Source of the DNA: JAKLKS01 sp964370855
Lineage (GTDB): Bacteria > Planctomycetota > JAJSAM01 > JAKLKS01
NCBI GenBank assembly: GCA_964370855.1
Contig: CAYJMF010000120.1
Location: forward strand, 1-13,370
Direction: 5' to 3'
DNA length: 13,370 nt
Both the position numbers and the translations under genes were made by a program. The notes below the pieces were generated by a model. That model searched no databases and was not told the DNA's origin. It saw only the letters and a program-made list of their open reading frames with translations. Of the stretch, positions 1-6,320 are shown piece after piece; position 1 is the stretch's first letter, and each line of letters opens with the position of its first letter.

Positions 1-722
1 GGCAGCTTCATCTTGATGCTCAGGGACAGGGTCACGGGGTAGAGCTTGTTCTCCACCACGAGGTTCCAGTTCCCCCCCGCCCCGTCCGAGGGCAGGGGCC
101 AGTCCTTCGTCGTCTCGGAGCTGTACGTCCGGCTCGTCCACTGGTCGTTCTCGGGGTCGAAGCCCGCGTCCCCGCCGTCGGGGTCCTCCACCGCCTTCAC
201 CGTCGCCGCCCCGTCACCCTTGAACTTGAGCTTCCAGGAGACCAGCGTCCCCCCCCGCGCCGGGAACGGGTACCGCGTCGTCGTCTCCCCCCCCACCATC
301 GCGTTCTTCACCGCCGCCACCTTGGCCTGCTTGAGCTTCCACGAGAGCGCGTACCCGCCCGTCCCCGACGCCCCGGTCACGCGCACCGCGAACCGGCCCC
401 CCTCCAGCAGCGTCGCCGAGAGGCTCGCCGAGGACTTCCCCGCCTTCGCCTTCACCCCCTCCGTCTCCACGGTGCCGTCGGGCGCGATGAGCGTCAGCAC
501 CGGCGCCAGGTCCGCCTCCTTGGACTTCTTCACCTTCACCGTCACCTTCCACCCCGTGCCCGCGTCGAACACGAAGTCGTCGCCGTCGGCCTCCGGGTCC
601 ACGGTCCCGTTCACGGTCTCGTTCAGCGAAAGGACCCGGCCGTAGTTGGTCGCCGCGACGGGCGGCGCCAGGAGGGCGGCCGCCAGGGCGGCCAGCACCG
701 GGGTCGGCAGGTGGAATCGCAT
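1..722 (-). CDS. Secreted PPC-domain protein, 3' part missing (runs off the window)
   Basis: An open frame of about 240 codons begins at ATG 722, preceded by a GAGGGAAG ribosome binding site, and runs off the left edge. Residues 1-24 form a signal peptide (MRFHLP, then an Ala/Leu-rich core, cleavage likely after PVAA). Residues about 37-132 have the pattern of a bacterial pre-peptidase C-terminal (PPC) beta-sandwich: NGTVDPEADGDDF, GWKVTVKV, LTLIAPDGT, GRFAVRV and a final YALSWKLK. A second beta-rich module starts near residue 143 (GGETTRYPFPARGG) and repeats the SWKLK motif at 161-165. It is therefore an exported, probably extracellular or cell-surface, adhesion or enzyme-accessory protein; any catalytic part would lie beyond the window. 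It follows the FHA/PP2C genes on the same strand after a 128-bp gap and may have its own promoter. Function of the whole protein is unknown. Confidence 0.8.
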   Translation of the reverse strand, partial: MRFHLPTPVLAALAAALLAPPVAATNYGRVLSLNETVNGTVDPEADGDDFVFDAGTGWKVTVKVKKSKEADLAPVLTLIAPDGTVETEGVKAKAGKSSASLSATLLEGGRFAVRVTGASGTGGYALSWKLKQAKVAAVKNAMVGGETTTRYPFPARGGTLVSWKLKFKGDGAATVKAVEDPDGGDAGFDPENDQWTSRTYSSETTKDWPLPSDGAGGNWNLVVENKLYPVTLSLSIKMKL

Positions 723-733
723 GGCTTCCCTCT

Positions 734-748
734 CGTCGGAGTCCGACG
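734..748. promoter_or_regulatory. Perfect 7+1+7 palindrome upstream of the secreted PPC protein
   Basis: CGTCGGA-G-TCCGACG is a perfect inverted repeat with a 1-nt centre, 12 bp upstream of the start codon at 722 and just before its ribosome binding site. A 1-nt loop cannot form a tight RNA hairpin, so a DNA operator is more likely than a terminator. In such GC-rich sequence 7-bp arms can arise by chance. The same 128-bp gap also contains a GC-rich inverted repeat at 781-797 (CGGGAG/CTCCCG, 5-nt spacer) without a T tract. Confidence 0.25.
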
Positions 749-850
749 GAACTTGGCCCCTTCCCGCAAGGAGGGGCGATCGGGAGGGGCGCTCCCGCGG
801 CCCCCATTGTTGGGGAGAATGCCCCCGGCGCAAGCAGAAACGACCTCCGG

Positions 851-2077
851 TCAGGCGTACTTGAAGTACTGCTCCCCCATCCGGATGACGTCGCCGGCCT
901 GCAGGACGTGGACCCCGCGGAGCCGGAGCCACGTCCCGTTCTGGCTGCCCAGATCCTCCAGCCAGTAGTCCCCCTCGCTGAAGGCCAGGGCGGCGTGGCG
1001 CCGGGACATCTGGTCGTCCCGGGTGAACCGGTGGGAGCCGTCGGTGCGGCCGAGGACGTACCGGTGGGAGCCGAAGAAGAAGGGGATGCCGCAGAACCCC
1101 TCCTCCTGCCGCTTCACCAGGCGGGCCCGGGGGGCGGTGCCCTGCACCCCCTGCACCCGGGTCAGGGGGTCGCCCTCGATGGTCCGGTCGTCCTTCTCCT
1201 CGAACTTGAGGACCTCGAACCGGAAGACGTGGCGCCCGATGGCGAGCACGTCGCGGTGCTCGAGCTTGAGGGGGACGCGGACGCGGAGGAAGGTGCCGTT
1301 GAGGGTGCCGAGATCCTCCACGCAGAGACGCCCCTCCCCGTCGCGGTGGAAGCGGCCGTGCTTCCTGGAGAGGTAGTTGTCGTCGGGGTACTGGATGTCC
1401 CCCTTGTCCCTCCCCACGACGGCCTCCTCGCCGGGGATCCGCACCTCGCTCCCCTTCACCCGGGGGGACCAGTGCTCGAGCTTGAACTCCGCCCCCCGCG
1501 GCGGCGGGGCCGGGGGAGGGGGAGGAGGGGTGCGCAGGGCCGGGGGGGGAGCCATGAGCGTGGCCCCGGAGGCGTCGTCGGAATCCGCCCCGTCGCCGAG
1601 GTCGAAGTCGTCGGTCACGGGCTCCTCCTCGCGCTCCGGGGGGGAGGGTTCCGGGAGCGGGGGGGGAGGCGGTGCGACGGGGGCGGCCATCCCCGGGGGG
1701 ACCGTGCCCACGAAGGTCGCCGTGCTGGGGGATTCCTCGGGGCCCTCCTCCCGCGGGGGCGGGGGGTAATCCCTCCCGGGGGCCGGCCCTCCCGCGGCGC
1801 CCCCCCCGGGAAGGCGGGAGCGATCGAGGCCGGACATGAGGGTCTTGTCGCCGGGATCCTCCGGTTCCTCCTCCTCCTCCAGCTCCATCGGGGCGGGGGG
1901 GGCGGGAGGGGCCGGCCGCACCGCGGCCATCCCCGACAGGATGGTCTCGTCGCCGCCCCCCGCCGCGGGCGGGGGCGCGGCCTCGGGGGCCTCCTCGAGC
2001 CTCCCGCCGCAATCCCTGCAGAACTTGAGCCGCGCAGAGACGGCGGCTCCGCAGCGGGGACAGGTCCTGTCGGCCAT
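851..2077 (-). CDS. Zinc-ribbon, double-FHA phosphothreonine-binding protein (FHA-B)
   Basis: 408 aa. The start is placed at ATG 2077 rather than ATG 2083 because the AAGGAG site directly abuts the upstream ATG but lies 6 nt from this one. Residues 6-23 form a CxxC-x10-CxxC zinc ribbon (C6, C9, C20, C23). Residues about 30-197 are an acidic/proline-rich, presumably disordered linker. FHA1 spans about 218-292 (VVGR, SRKH, LGTLNGTFLR) and FHA2 about 337-408 (VLGR, SRRH, LGSQNGTWLR), the second ending the protein. The GR, SRxH and NGT motifs that bind phosphothreonine are intact in both. The linker carries repeated Thr motifs, GDETILSGM (T45) and GDKTLMSGL (T79), plus ATFVG (T121) and ATLMAP (T173), which could be kinase targets or FHA ligands. 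It follows the PP2C gene by 52 bp and matches the architecture of the gene at 3566-4600, so the two are probably paralogues flanking their phosphatase. It has no enzymatic domain; a scaffold role is inferred. Confidence 0.9.
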   Translation of the reverse strand: MADRTCPRCGAAVSARLKFCRDCGGRLEEAPEAAPPPAAGGGDETILSGMAAVRPAPPAPPAPMELEEEEEPEDPGDKTLMSGLDRSRLPGGGAAGGPAPGRDYPPPPREEGPEESPSTATFVGTVPPGMAAPVAPPPPPLPEPSPPEREEEPVTDDFDLGDGADSDDASGATLMAPPPALRTPPPPPPAPPPRGAEFKLEHWSPRVKGSEVRIPGEEAVVGRDKGDIQYPDDNYLSRKHGRFHRDGEGRLCVEDLGTLNGTFLRVRVPLKLEHRDVLAIGRHVFRFEVLKFEEKDDRTIEGDPLTRVQGVQGTAPRARLVKRQEEGFCGIPFFFGSHRYVLGRTDGSHRFTRDDQMSRRHAALAFSEGDYWLEDLGSQNGTWLRLRGVHVLQAGDVIRMGEQYFKYA

Positions 2078-2096
2078 GTTCATCTCCTTGGGCCCC

Positions 2097-2122
2097 CACC
2101 CTTCGGGGTGCCCGGTGTCGGG
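2097..2122 (-). other. Two small stem-loops between PP2C and FHA-B genes
   Basis: The 52-bp gap holds two adjacent short dyads: CACCC/GGGTG arms with a 4-nt loop (2097-2110) and CCCG/CGGG arms with a 4-nt loop (2111-2122). There is no T tract, so they are not convincing terminators; they could affect mRNA processing or the stoichiometry of the two gene products. Both are short enough to be chance. Confidence 0.25.
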
Positions 2123-2129
2123 AACGACG

Positions 2130-3569
2130 CTAGAAGTCCACCAGCGCCAGCACCACCAGGACGAAGGCGATGAGGACGAGGACGACGAGGACGGGGGTCG
2201 GGAGGTCCCTCCTCCGGGGAGGGGCCGGCGGCGGGGAGGCGGGGGGGGGAACCGGGGCGGCGTGGACGGGGGGGGAGGGGGCGCCTTCAGGGGAGGGGGG
2301 GACGGACCGGACCGCGCGGGGCGCCGAAGACGGGGAGGGGGCGGCCCCCCGGGGGGACTCCCCGGCGGGGGGGCCCGGCGGCGGGAGGGGGACGACGGTG
2401 CCGGCGAGGGTGTCGTCGGCGGCGATCTCGGAGGGGGCGAACTCGCCGGTGTCGTCGGTCTTCTCCGACGCGAGCGCGAGGGTCGCGTCCTCCGCGGCCG
2501 TCAGGACGGAATCGATGGCGACGCTCACGGTGCCGCCGCCGGCGTCCCGCTCCGAGGGCCTCGGGAGCCCCTCCCCGTCGAGCCACGCGGTGACGCAGGT
2601 GACGTTGTCCGGCGCGCCCCGTTCGCGGGCCTTCGCCACGAGGGCGGCCACGGCCTCCCCGGGGGTCTCGGATTCGTCGAGGATCTCCAGGATGGAGTCC
2701 TCGGGGACGGGCCCGTAGAGGCCGTCGGAGCAGAGCAGGAGGCGGTCCCCCCGCGCGAGGTCGACGACGTCGAGGTCCGGCTCGAGGGGCCCCTTCTGCC
2801 CGATCACCCGGGTCAGCACGCTGCGGCGCGCGAGGTAGGCCGGGGATCCCCTCTCCACGATGCCCCGCCGCACCAGCTCCTCGGCCAGGGACTGGTCGCT
2901 GGTGAGGCACTTGAGGAAGCCCTCGCGGAGGAGGTAGCAGCGGGAATCCCCGACGTGGGCGAGGACCATGCGGGTCCCCGCGATCACGGCCGCCGTGAGC
3001 GTGGCGCCCATGCCGTCCCGATCGGGGTTCAGCGCCGCGTGGGCGAGGACCGCCCTGTTGGCGCGGTCCACGGAGACCTTGAGGTCGTTGCGCAGCTCGG
3101 CCACGGCGTCGCGCTCCGGCCGAGCGGCCCACTCCGCCAGGAGCTCCTCGGAGAGGTGCTTCACGGCGAGGCGGCTCGCCACCTCGCCGGCGCTGTGCCC
3201 CCCCATCCCGTCGGAGACCGCGAGGAGGATCCCCTTCCGTCCGAGGACGCCTCCCGCGTAGGGCGAGGTGTCCGTGGGGGGGATCGGCTCCTCCGCGGCC
3301 GGGACCGGGGCGTCGGCGGGCCCCCCGGGCATCGCCGACCCCGCGGGATCCGTCGGGGAGGTATCCGGGGACTCCGCCTCCGGGGGAGCGGGGGGAGGAG
3401 GTTCCGGGGGAACGGAAAGATCCGTGACGACGTGGGAGTCCTCGTTGTTGCTCCGCACGAGCCCCGGGTCCGTGAGGGCGCCCACCCGCACGCGGACCTC
3501 CGGAGCCTCCTTCTTCCTCACGGGGGAGTGGAGGGAGGCGGTCCGGTCGGTGTCCCCGCCCCCGCTCAC
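2130..3569 (-). CDS. PP2C-type Ser/Thr protein phosphatase with C-terminal membrane anchor
   Basis: 479 aa, starting at a GTG that overlaps the stop of the upstream FHA gene (GTGA, 3569-3566), a coupling geometry. It should remove phosphate from Ser/Thr residues using two Mn/Mg ions. PP2C motifs run in order: RSNNEDS (39-45, D44), AVSDGMGGH (117-125, D120), GATL (188-191), AHVGDSR (204-210), LTSDQS (222-227), LLCSDGLYG (279-287, D282) and APDNVT (319-324, D321). A Pro-rich insert of roughly 50 residues (about 50-105) separates the NED and DGMGGH motifs, which in most bacterial PP2Cs are 10-25 residues apart. After the catalytic domain (to about 330) comes a low-complexity linker with Thr motifs (DATLALAS T363, DDTLAGT T387), then a hydrophobic helix (459-478) ending in DF. 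This predicts a tail-anchored, cytoplasm-facing enzyme. An N-terminal RTASLH motif is shared with the upstream FHA protein. An extension beyond the GTG would overlap the FHA gene out of frame and is not adopted. Confidence 0.93.
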   Translation of the reverse strand: MSGGGDTDRTASLHSPVRKKEAPEVRVRVGALTDPGLVRSNNEDSHVVTDLSVPPEPPPPAPPEAESPDTSPTDPAGSAMPGGPADAPVPAAEEPIPPTDTSPYAGGVLGRKGILLAVSDGMGGHSAGEVASRLAVKHLSEELLAEWAARPERDAVAELRNDLKVSVDRANRAVLAHAALNPDRDGMGATLTAAVIAGTRMVLAHVGDSRCYLLREGFLKCLTSDQSLAEELVRRGIVERGSPAYLARRSVLTRVIGQKGPLEPDLDVVDLARGDRLLLCSDGLYGPVPEDSILEILDESETPGEAVAALVAKARERGAPDNVTCVTAWLDGEGLPRPSERDAGGGTVSVAIDSVLTAAEDATLALASEKTDDTGEFAPSEIAADDTLAGTVVPLPPPGPPAGESPRGAAPSPSSAPRAVRSVPPSPEGAPSPPVHAAPVPPPASPPPAPPRRRDLPTPVLVVLVLIAFVLVVLALVDF

Positions 3570-4600
3570 GGGGCCGCCACTTCCAGGGTCACGTCCCCGA
3601 GGCGCAGGACCACTCCCCCCTCGAGCATCGCCGGGGCGCGGGCCCGCAGCAGGGTCCCGTTGCTGCTCCCGAGGTCCTCCACCCACATCTCCCCGTCCCG
3701 CTCGTAGAACTGCGCGTGCTGGCGGGAGAGGAGCTGGTCGTCGGGGAAGAGGACGTGGCCGAGCTTGCGGCCGAGGATGGTGCGCGAGGGGACCAGGGGA
3801 TACGCGGGGCCGTCGCTCCCGTCCTGGAGGATGCGGACGAGCTGGCCGCGCGCACGCTCCCTCCCGCTGCCGAAGGGCTTCACGCCCGCCGCCGGCGGCA
3901 GGACCCCCGTCGTCCTCGGGCCGGTGCCGACGGCCTCGAAGCGGAACAGGAGGCTGCCGAGGTTCACCAGGTCCCCGCCGCGCAGCCGTCCCGCCTCCCG
4001 CAGGCGGAGGTAGACGCCGTTTCGGCTGTCGAGGTCCTCGACCCAGAAGGCGGGGGATCGGTAGACGATCCTCGCGTGGCGCGGGGAGAGCAGCGGGTCC
4101 TCGGGGAACACGTAGTCCCCCTCGGTGCGGCCGAGGATCATCTCCGCCTTCCGCAGGGGGTAGCGGTCGAGCCTCTCCCCGGCCTTGAGGAGCACGAGGG
4201 CCCAGCCCGCGGGCACCGCGCCTCCCGCGACCGCGGCGGCCGGGGTGCCCGGTGGAGCGGTCTCCCTCGGGGAGGGGCGCAGGGATTCCACGAGGGCGCC
4301 GCAGCCCGGGCACCAGCTGACGGAGGTGCCCGCGGGGAACCCGCAGCCGCAGGCGGCGCAGGCCCCCCCCGCGGGCTGGGCCCGGGGCGGGGCCACGGGG
4401 GTCCGGCGGGAGGAATCGTGGACCCCGAAGGCCTGCTCGAGGGAGCCGGCGTGCATGGAGGCGGTGCGGGGGTCGGCGGTTCCCGTGGGATCCCCGGCGG
4501 CGCGGGCGCCGGAATCGTCCTGCGGAAGCCGGGTTCCGCAGTCGTTGCAGAACTGGCTCCGTTCCTCGTTGCGCGAAGAGCAGGACGGGCACGCCTTCAT
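3566..4600 (-). CDS. Double zinc-ribbon, double-FHA phosphothreonine-binding protein (FHA-A)
   Basis: 344 aa from ATG 4600, with GGAG about 9 nt upstream. Residues 4-21 form one zinc ribbon (C4, C7, C18, C21) and residues 81-100 a second (CAACGCG then CPGC). FHA1 covers about 152-224 (ILGR, SPRH, LDSRNGVYLR) and FHA2 about 273-344 (ILGR, SRQH, LGSSNGTLLR). Both keep the GR, S-x-R/x-H and NG features of phosphothreonine binding, although FHA1 has NGV for NGT. Between the zinc ribbons lies D-P-R-T-A-S-M-H (T46), nearly identical to the N-terminal DRTASLH of the phosphatase encoded immediately downstream. Its stop overlaps that phosphatase start by GTGA. It is probably the first gene of the minus-strand operon, transcribed from 4601-4690. 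The role as a phospho-dependent scaffold is inferred from the domains; the partner kinase is not in the window. Confidence 0.9.
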   Translation of the reverse strand: MKACPSCSSRNEERSQFCNDCGTRLPQDDSGARAAGDPTGTADPRTASMHAGSLEQAFGVHDSSRRTPVAPPRAQPAGGACAACGCGFPAGTSVSWCPGCGALVESLRPSPRETAPPGTPAAAVAGGAVPAGWALVLLKAGERLDRYPLRKAEMILGRTEGDYVFPEDPLLSPRHARIVYRSPAFWVEDLDSRNGVYLRLREAGRLRGGDLVNLGSLLFRFEAVGTGPRTTGVLPPAAGVKPFGSGRERARGQLVRILQDGSDGPAYPLVPSRTILGRKLGHVLFPDDQLLSRQHAQFYERDGEMWVEDLGSSNGTLLRARAPAMLEGGVVLRLGDVTLEVAAP

Positions 4601-4643
4601 GGGCTCGGACTCCGGCCAGGGGGGTCGATCTCACCCGATCCCC

Positions 4644-4688
4644 CGCCCCGGGGCGAATCAAACCCCGGTGGAGGGGTTACCATCCTCC
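4644..4688. promoter_or_regulatory. Dyad-rich divergent region between the FHA/PP2C operon and the MFS gene
   Basis: The region 4601-4690 separates divergent genes. It contains a perfect 12-bp palindrome CGCCCCGGGGCG (4644-4655). Overlapping it is an inverted repeat CCGGGG (4648-4653) / CCCCGG (4663-4668) around CGAATCAAA. Next is GGAGG (4670-4674) / CCTCC (4684-4688), whose left arm is the only Shine-Dalgarno-like sequence before ATG 4691. No clear sigma-70 promoter could be picked; on the minus strand TTGATT (4659-4654) is a weak -35 candidate for the FHA operon. Confidence 0.3.
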
Positions 4689-4690
4689 CC

Positions 4691-4810
4691 ATGACCGCGG
4701 AGGACGAGGTCCGGATCCCGCGCCACGGGGAGGCCGTCCGCACGGGCACCGCGGCCCCCGCGCGCGTCGCCCCCGGGGGAGGCCGCGGGCGCATCCTCCG
4801 GCGTCCGTGA
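4691..4810 (+). CDS. Possible 39-aa leader ORF coupled to the MFS gene
   Basis: ATG 4691 opens a 39-codon frame (MTAEDEVRIPRHGEAV, then Ala/Gly/Arg-rich) whose TGA overlaps the GTG start of the MFS gene as GTGA (4807-4810). A GGAGGGG sequence lies 14 nt upstream, farther than usual, and can pair with CCTCC to form a hairpin. The MFS start has no good ribosome binding site of its own, so translation coupled through this short ORF would explain how it is initiated. The peptide resembles nothing I recognise. The frame may be open by chance in such GC-rich sequence. Confidence 0.3.
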   Translation: MTAEDEVRIPRHGEAVRTGTAAPARVAPGGGRGRILRRP

Positions 4811-6060
4811 GCGGCGGCACCCTCGCCACCCTCCGCTCCTTCCCCCGCCCCTTCCGGGTCCTGCTGGCGGGCGTGGTGGTGAACCGGCTGGCCACTTTCA
4901 TCATCCCCTTCCTCACCCTCGTCCTCACGCGGGACCACGGGTTCTCGGCGGCCGGGGCCGGGGCCGTCATCCTCGCCTACGGGGCCGGGACCCTCCTGTC
5001 GCTGCTGCTGGGCGGGCTCCTGACGGACGCCCTGGGGCGGAGGCGCACCATCCTCCTCAGCCTCTTCCTCGCCGGGGGGATCGCCGTGATCCTCGGTTTC
5101 GTGGAGGAGACGATCCCCTTCGTCTCCCTGCTCATGGCCTACGGCTTCGTCTCCGACCTCTACCGGCCCGCCGTGGCGTCGGTCATCGGGGACCTCCTCC
5201 CGCCGGAGCGGCGCGCGCAGGGCTACGCGGCCCTCCGGACGGCGGTGAACCTCGGGTGGGCCGTGGGGCTCTCCCTGGGAGGGATCCTCGCGGACCTCGG
5301 GCCCCGGATCCTCTTCCTCGGGGACGGGGCGACGACGCTGGCCTTCGGGTTCATCGTCCTCGCGGGCGTCCCCGAGACGCGGGCCGCGGGGGCACCGTCG
5401 ACGCCGCTCCGCCCCTCGGACCTCCTGCGCCCCCTCGTCGAGGATCCCGTCTTCCGCCGCTCCTGCGCCGCCGCCGCGGCGTGGGGGCTCCTCGTCATCT
5501 CCTGGATGACGGTCTTCCCCCTCACCGTGGCGGCGGCGGGCCATCCCGCCCTCGTCTACGGGGTCGTCATGGGGTGGAACGGGCTCCTCGTCGCGCTCTT
5601 CCAGCTCCCCGTGGCGGCTGCCGTCGGGCCGCGCCGCCGCCTGCGCGCCGCCGCCGCGGGGATGGCTCTCGGGGGAGCCTGCGTCGCCGCCATCCCCCTG
5701 GTGCCCCATCCCTCGGCGTGGATCGCGCTCATGACCGTGTACACCCTCGGCGAGATGCTGGTCATCCCGCAGGCCACGGCCTTCGTCTCGGACTGGGCGC
5801 CGCCGGAGCGCCGCGGGTCCTATCTCGGGATCCACGGGGCCTGCTCCTACAACCTCGTGTTCGCCGTCGCACCCCTCGTGCTCCTGCAGGGGCGCCTGGA
5901 GCTCGGGGACCGGCTCTACTGGCCGGCCCTCGCCCTGCTCGCCGTGGCGCCGGGGGTCCTGCTCCTGCGCGGGCTCGACCGGGACGCCGATCGCCCGGGG
6001 CTCCTCCGGGGGGCCGCGCCGGGGCCGGGGAAAACGGGTGGTGCGGAGGGCGGGACTTGA
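4807..6060 (+). CDS. Major facilitator superfamily transporter (12-TM, MdtH-like exporter)
   Basis: 417 aa from GTG 4807. The sequence is hydrophobic throughout and reads as about 12 transmembrane helices. Loop 2-3 holds MFS motif A, GGLLTDALGRRR (69-80). The TM4-5 region has LPPERRAQGYAALR (131-144) followed by NLGWAVG, and the C-terminal half repeats this as WAPPERRGSYLG before TM11, the internal duplication typical of the family. The motif pattern resembles DHA1-type drug/metabolite exporters such as MdtH; the substrate cannot be told. No Shine-Dalgarno lies at a proper distance, but the start overlaps the stop of a possible short ORF by GTGA. The last eight codons (GGAEGGT-like tail plus stop) are encoded inside the 3' part of the convergent tRNA-Leu gene, so the C-terminus may not be the ancestral one. 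Membrane topology was judged by eye. Confidence 0.88.
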   Translation: MSGGTLATLRSFPRPFRVLLAGVVVNRLATFIIPFLTLVLTRDHGFSAAGAGAVILAYGAGTLLSLLLGGLLTDALGRRRTILLSLFLAGGIAVILGFVEETIPFVSLLMAYGFVSDLYRPAVASVIGDLLPPERRAQGYAALRTAVNLGWAVGLSLGGILADLGPRILFLGDGATTLAFGFIVLAGVPETRAAGAPSTPLRPSDLLRPLVEDPVFRRSCAAAAAWGLLVISWMTVFPLTVAAAGHPALVYGVVMGWNGLLVALFQLPVAAAVGPRRRLRAAAAGMALGGACVAAIPLVPHPSAWIALMTVYTLGEMLVIPQATAFVSDWAPPERRGSYLGIHGACSYNLVFAVAPLVLLQGRLELGDRLYWPALALLAVAPGVLLLRGLDRDADRPGLLRGAAPGPGKTGGAEGGT

Positions 6061-6127
6061 ACCCGCATGAGGTGTGAACCCCACCAGGCCCTCAACCTGG
6101 CGCGTCTGCCAATTCCGCCACCTCCGC
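6039..6127 (-). tRNA. tRNA-Leu (anticodon GAG)
   Basis: Read on the minus strand, GCGGAGG (6127-6121) pairs with CCTCCGC (6049-6043) as the 7-bp acceptor stem, followed by discriminator A and an encoded CCA (6041-6039). The D-arm GCGGAATTGGCAGACGC, the anticodon stem CCAGG/CCTGG with loop TTGAGGG (anticodon GAG, reading CUC/CUU), a long variable arm (TGGGGTTCACACCTCA) typical of class II tRNAs, and the T-arm GCGGGTTCAAGTCCCGC are all intact. The gene is 86 nt without CCA, normal for tRNA-Leu. Its 3' end overlaps the last 22 bp of the convergent MFS gene. A TTTT run follows on the minus strand at 6034-6031, with no extra hairpin. Confidence 0.97.
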
Positions 6128-6173
6128 AGGGGGCTCCCGGGTTCCTTCGGCGGACACCGGGCGGTTGCGACGA

Positions 6174-6229
6174 GGGATCCCGGAAACTACCGGCGAGGGG
6201 GCCCGGGGGGGCGGAATTTCCGGGATCCC
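6174..6229. repeat. 13-bp perfect inverted repeat in the tRNA-Leu / HPF-sigma divergent region
   Basis: GGGATCCCGGAAA (6174-6186) and TTTCCGGGATCCC (6217-6229) are exact reverse complements separated by 30 bp. Each contains the self-complementary GGGATCCC, and the right copy extends to a 12-bp palindrome CCGGGATCCCGG (6220-6231), so the ten-base GGGATCCCGG is also directly repeated 48 bp apart. The position between a minus-strand tRNA and a plus-strand regulatory gene suits a paired operator, or a cruciform/stem-loop. There is no T tract to support a terminator. Confidence 0.6.
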
Positions 6230-6242
6230 GGCGGAAGCGTGA

Positions 6243-6302
6243 CCCCGTCCCGTGACGGGGGGCGGGTCGCGCACCGCCGGCTCCCGGGAAGGAGTATCCT
6301 TC
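6243..6302 (+). promoter_or_regulatory. Hairpin and palindrome before the HPF-sigma start
   Basis: CCCCGTC-CCGT-GACGGGG (6243-6260) is a 7-bp stem with a 4-nt loop. Further on, GAAGGA-GTA-TCCTTC (6288-6302) is a perfect 15-nt palindrome ending 6 nt before the Shine-Dalgarno. The TATCCT within it (6295-6300) could serve as a -10 element, giving a very short 5' leader; no convincing -35 was seen. An operator overlapping the promoter would fit autoregulation, but this is inference. Confidence 0.35.
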
Positions 6303-6308
6303 ATCCAC

Positions 6309-6317
6309 AGGAGGTGA
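6309..6317 (+). promoter_or_regulatory. Near-perfect Shine-Dalgarno of the HPF-sigma gene
   Basis: AGGAGGTGA matches nine bases of the 16S rRNA anti-Shine-Dalgarno complement and lies 3 nt (5 nt from the AGGAGG core plus TGA) before ATG 6321. It is the strongest ribosome binding site in the window and fixes the start; most neighbouring genes have weak or absent sites. Confidence 0.85.
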
Positions 6318-6320
6318 ACC

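Noticed and set aside
3570..4661. A long open extension in the PP2C frame upstream of GTG 3569
   Set aside because: It lies opposite no motifs, is out of frame with a clearly real FHA gene on the same strand, and is Arg/Pro/Gly-rich as expected of a shadow frame in GC-rich DNA.
4644..4690. A T-arm-like GGGGTTTGATTCGCCCC on the minus strand, hinting at a tRNA
   Set aside because: The loop departs from the TTCRANY consensus and no acceptor, D-arm or anticodon arm surrounds it.
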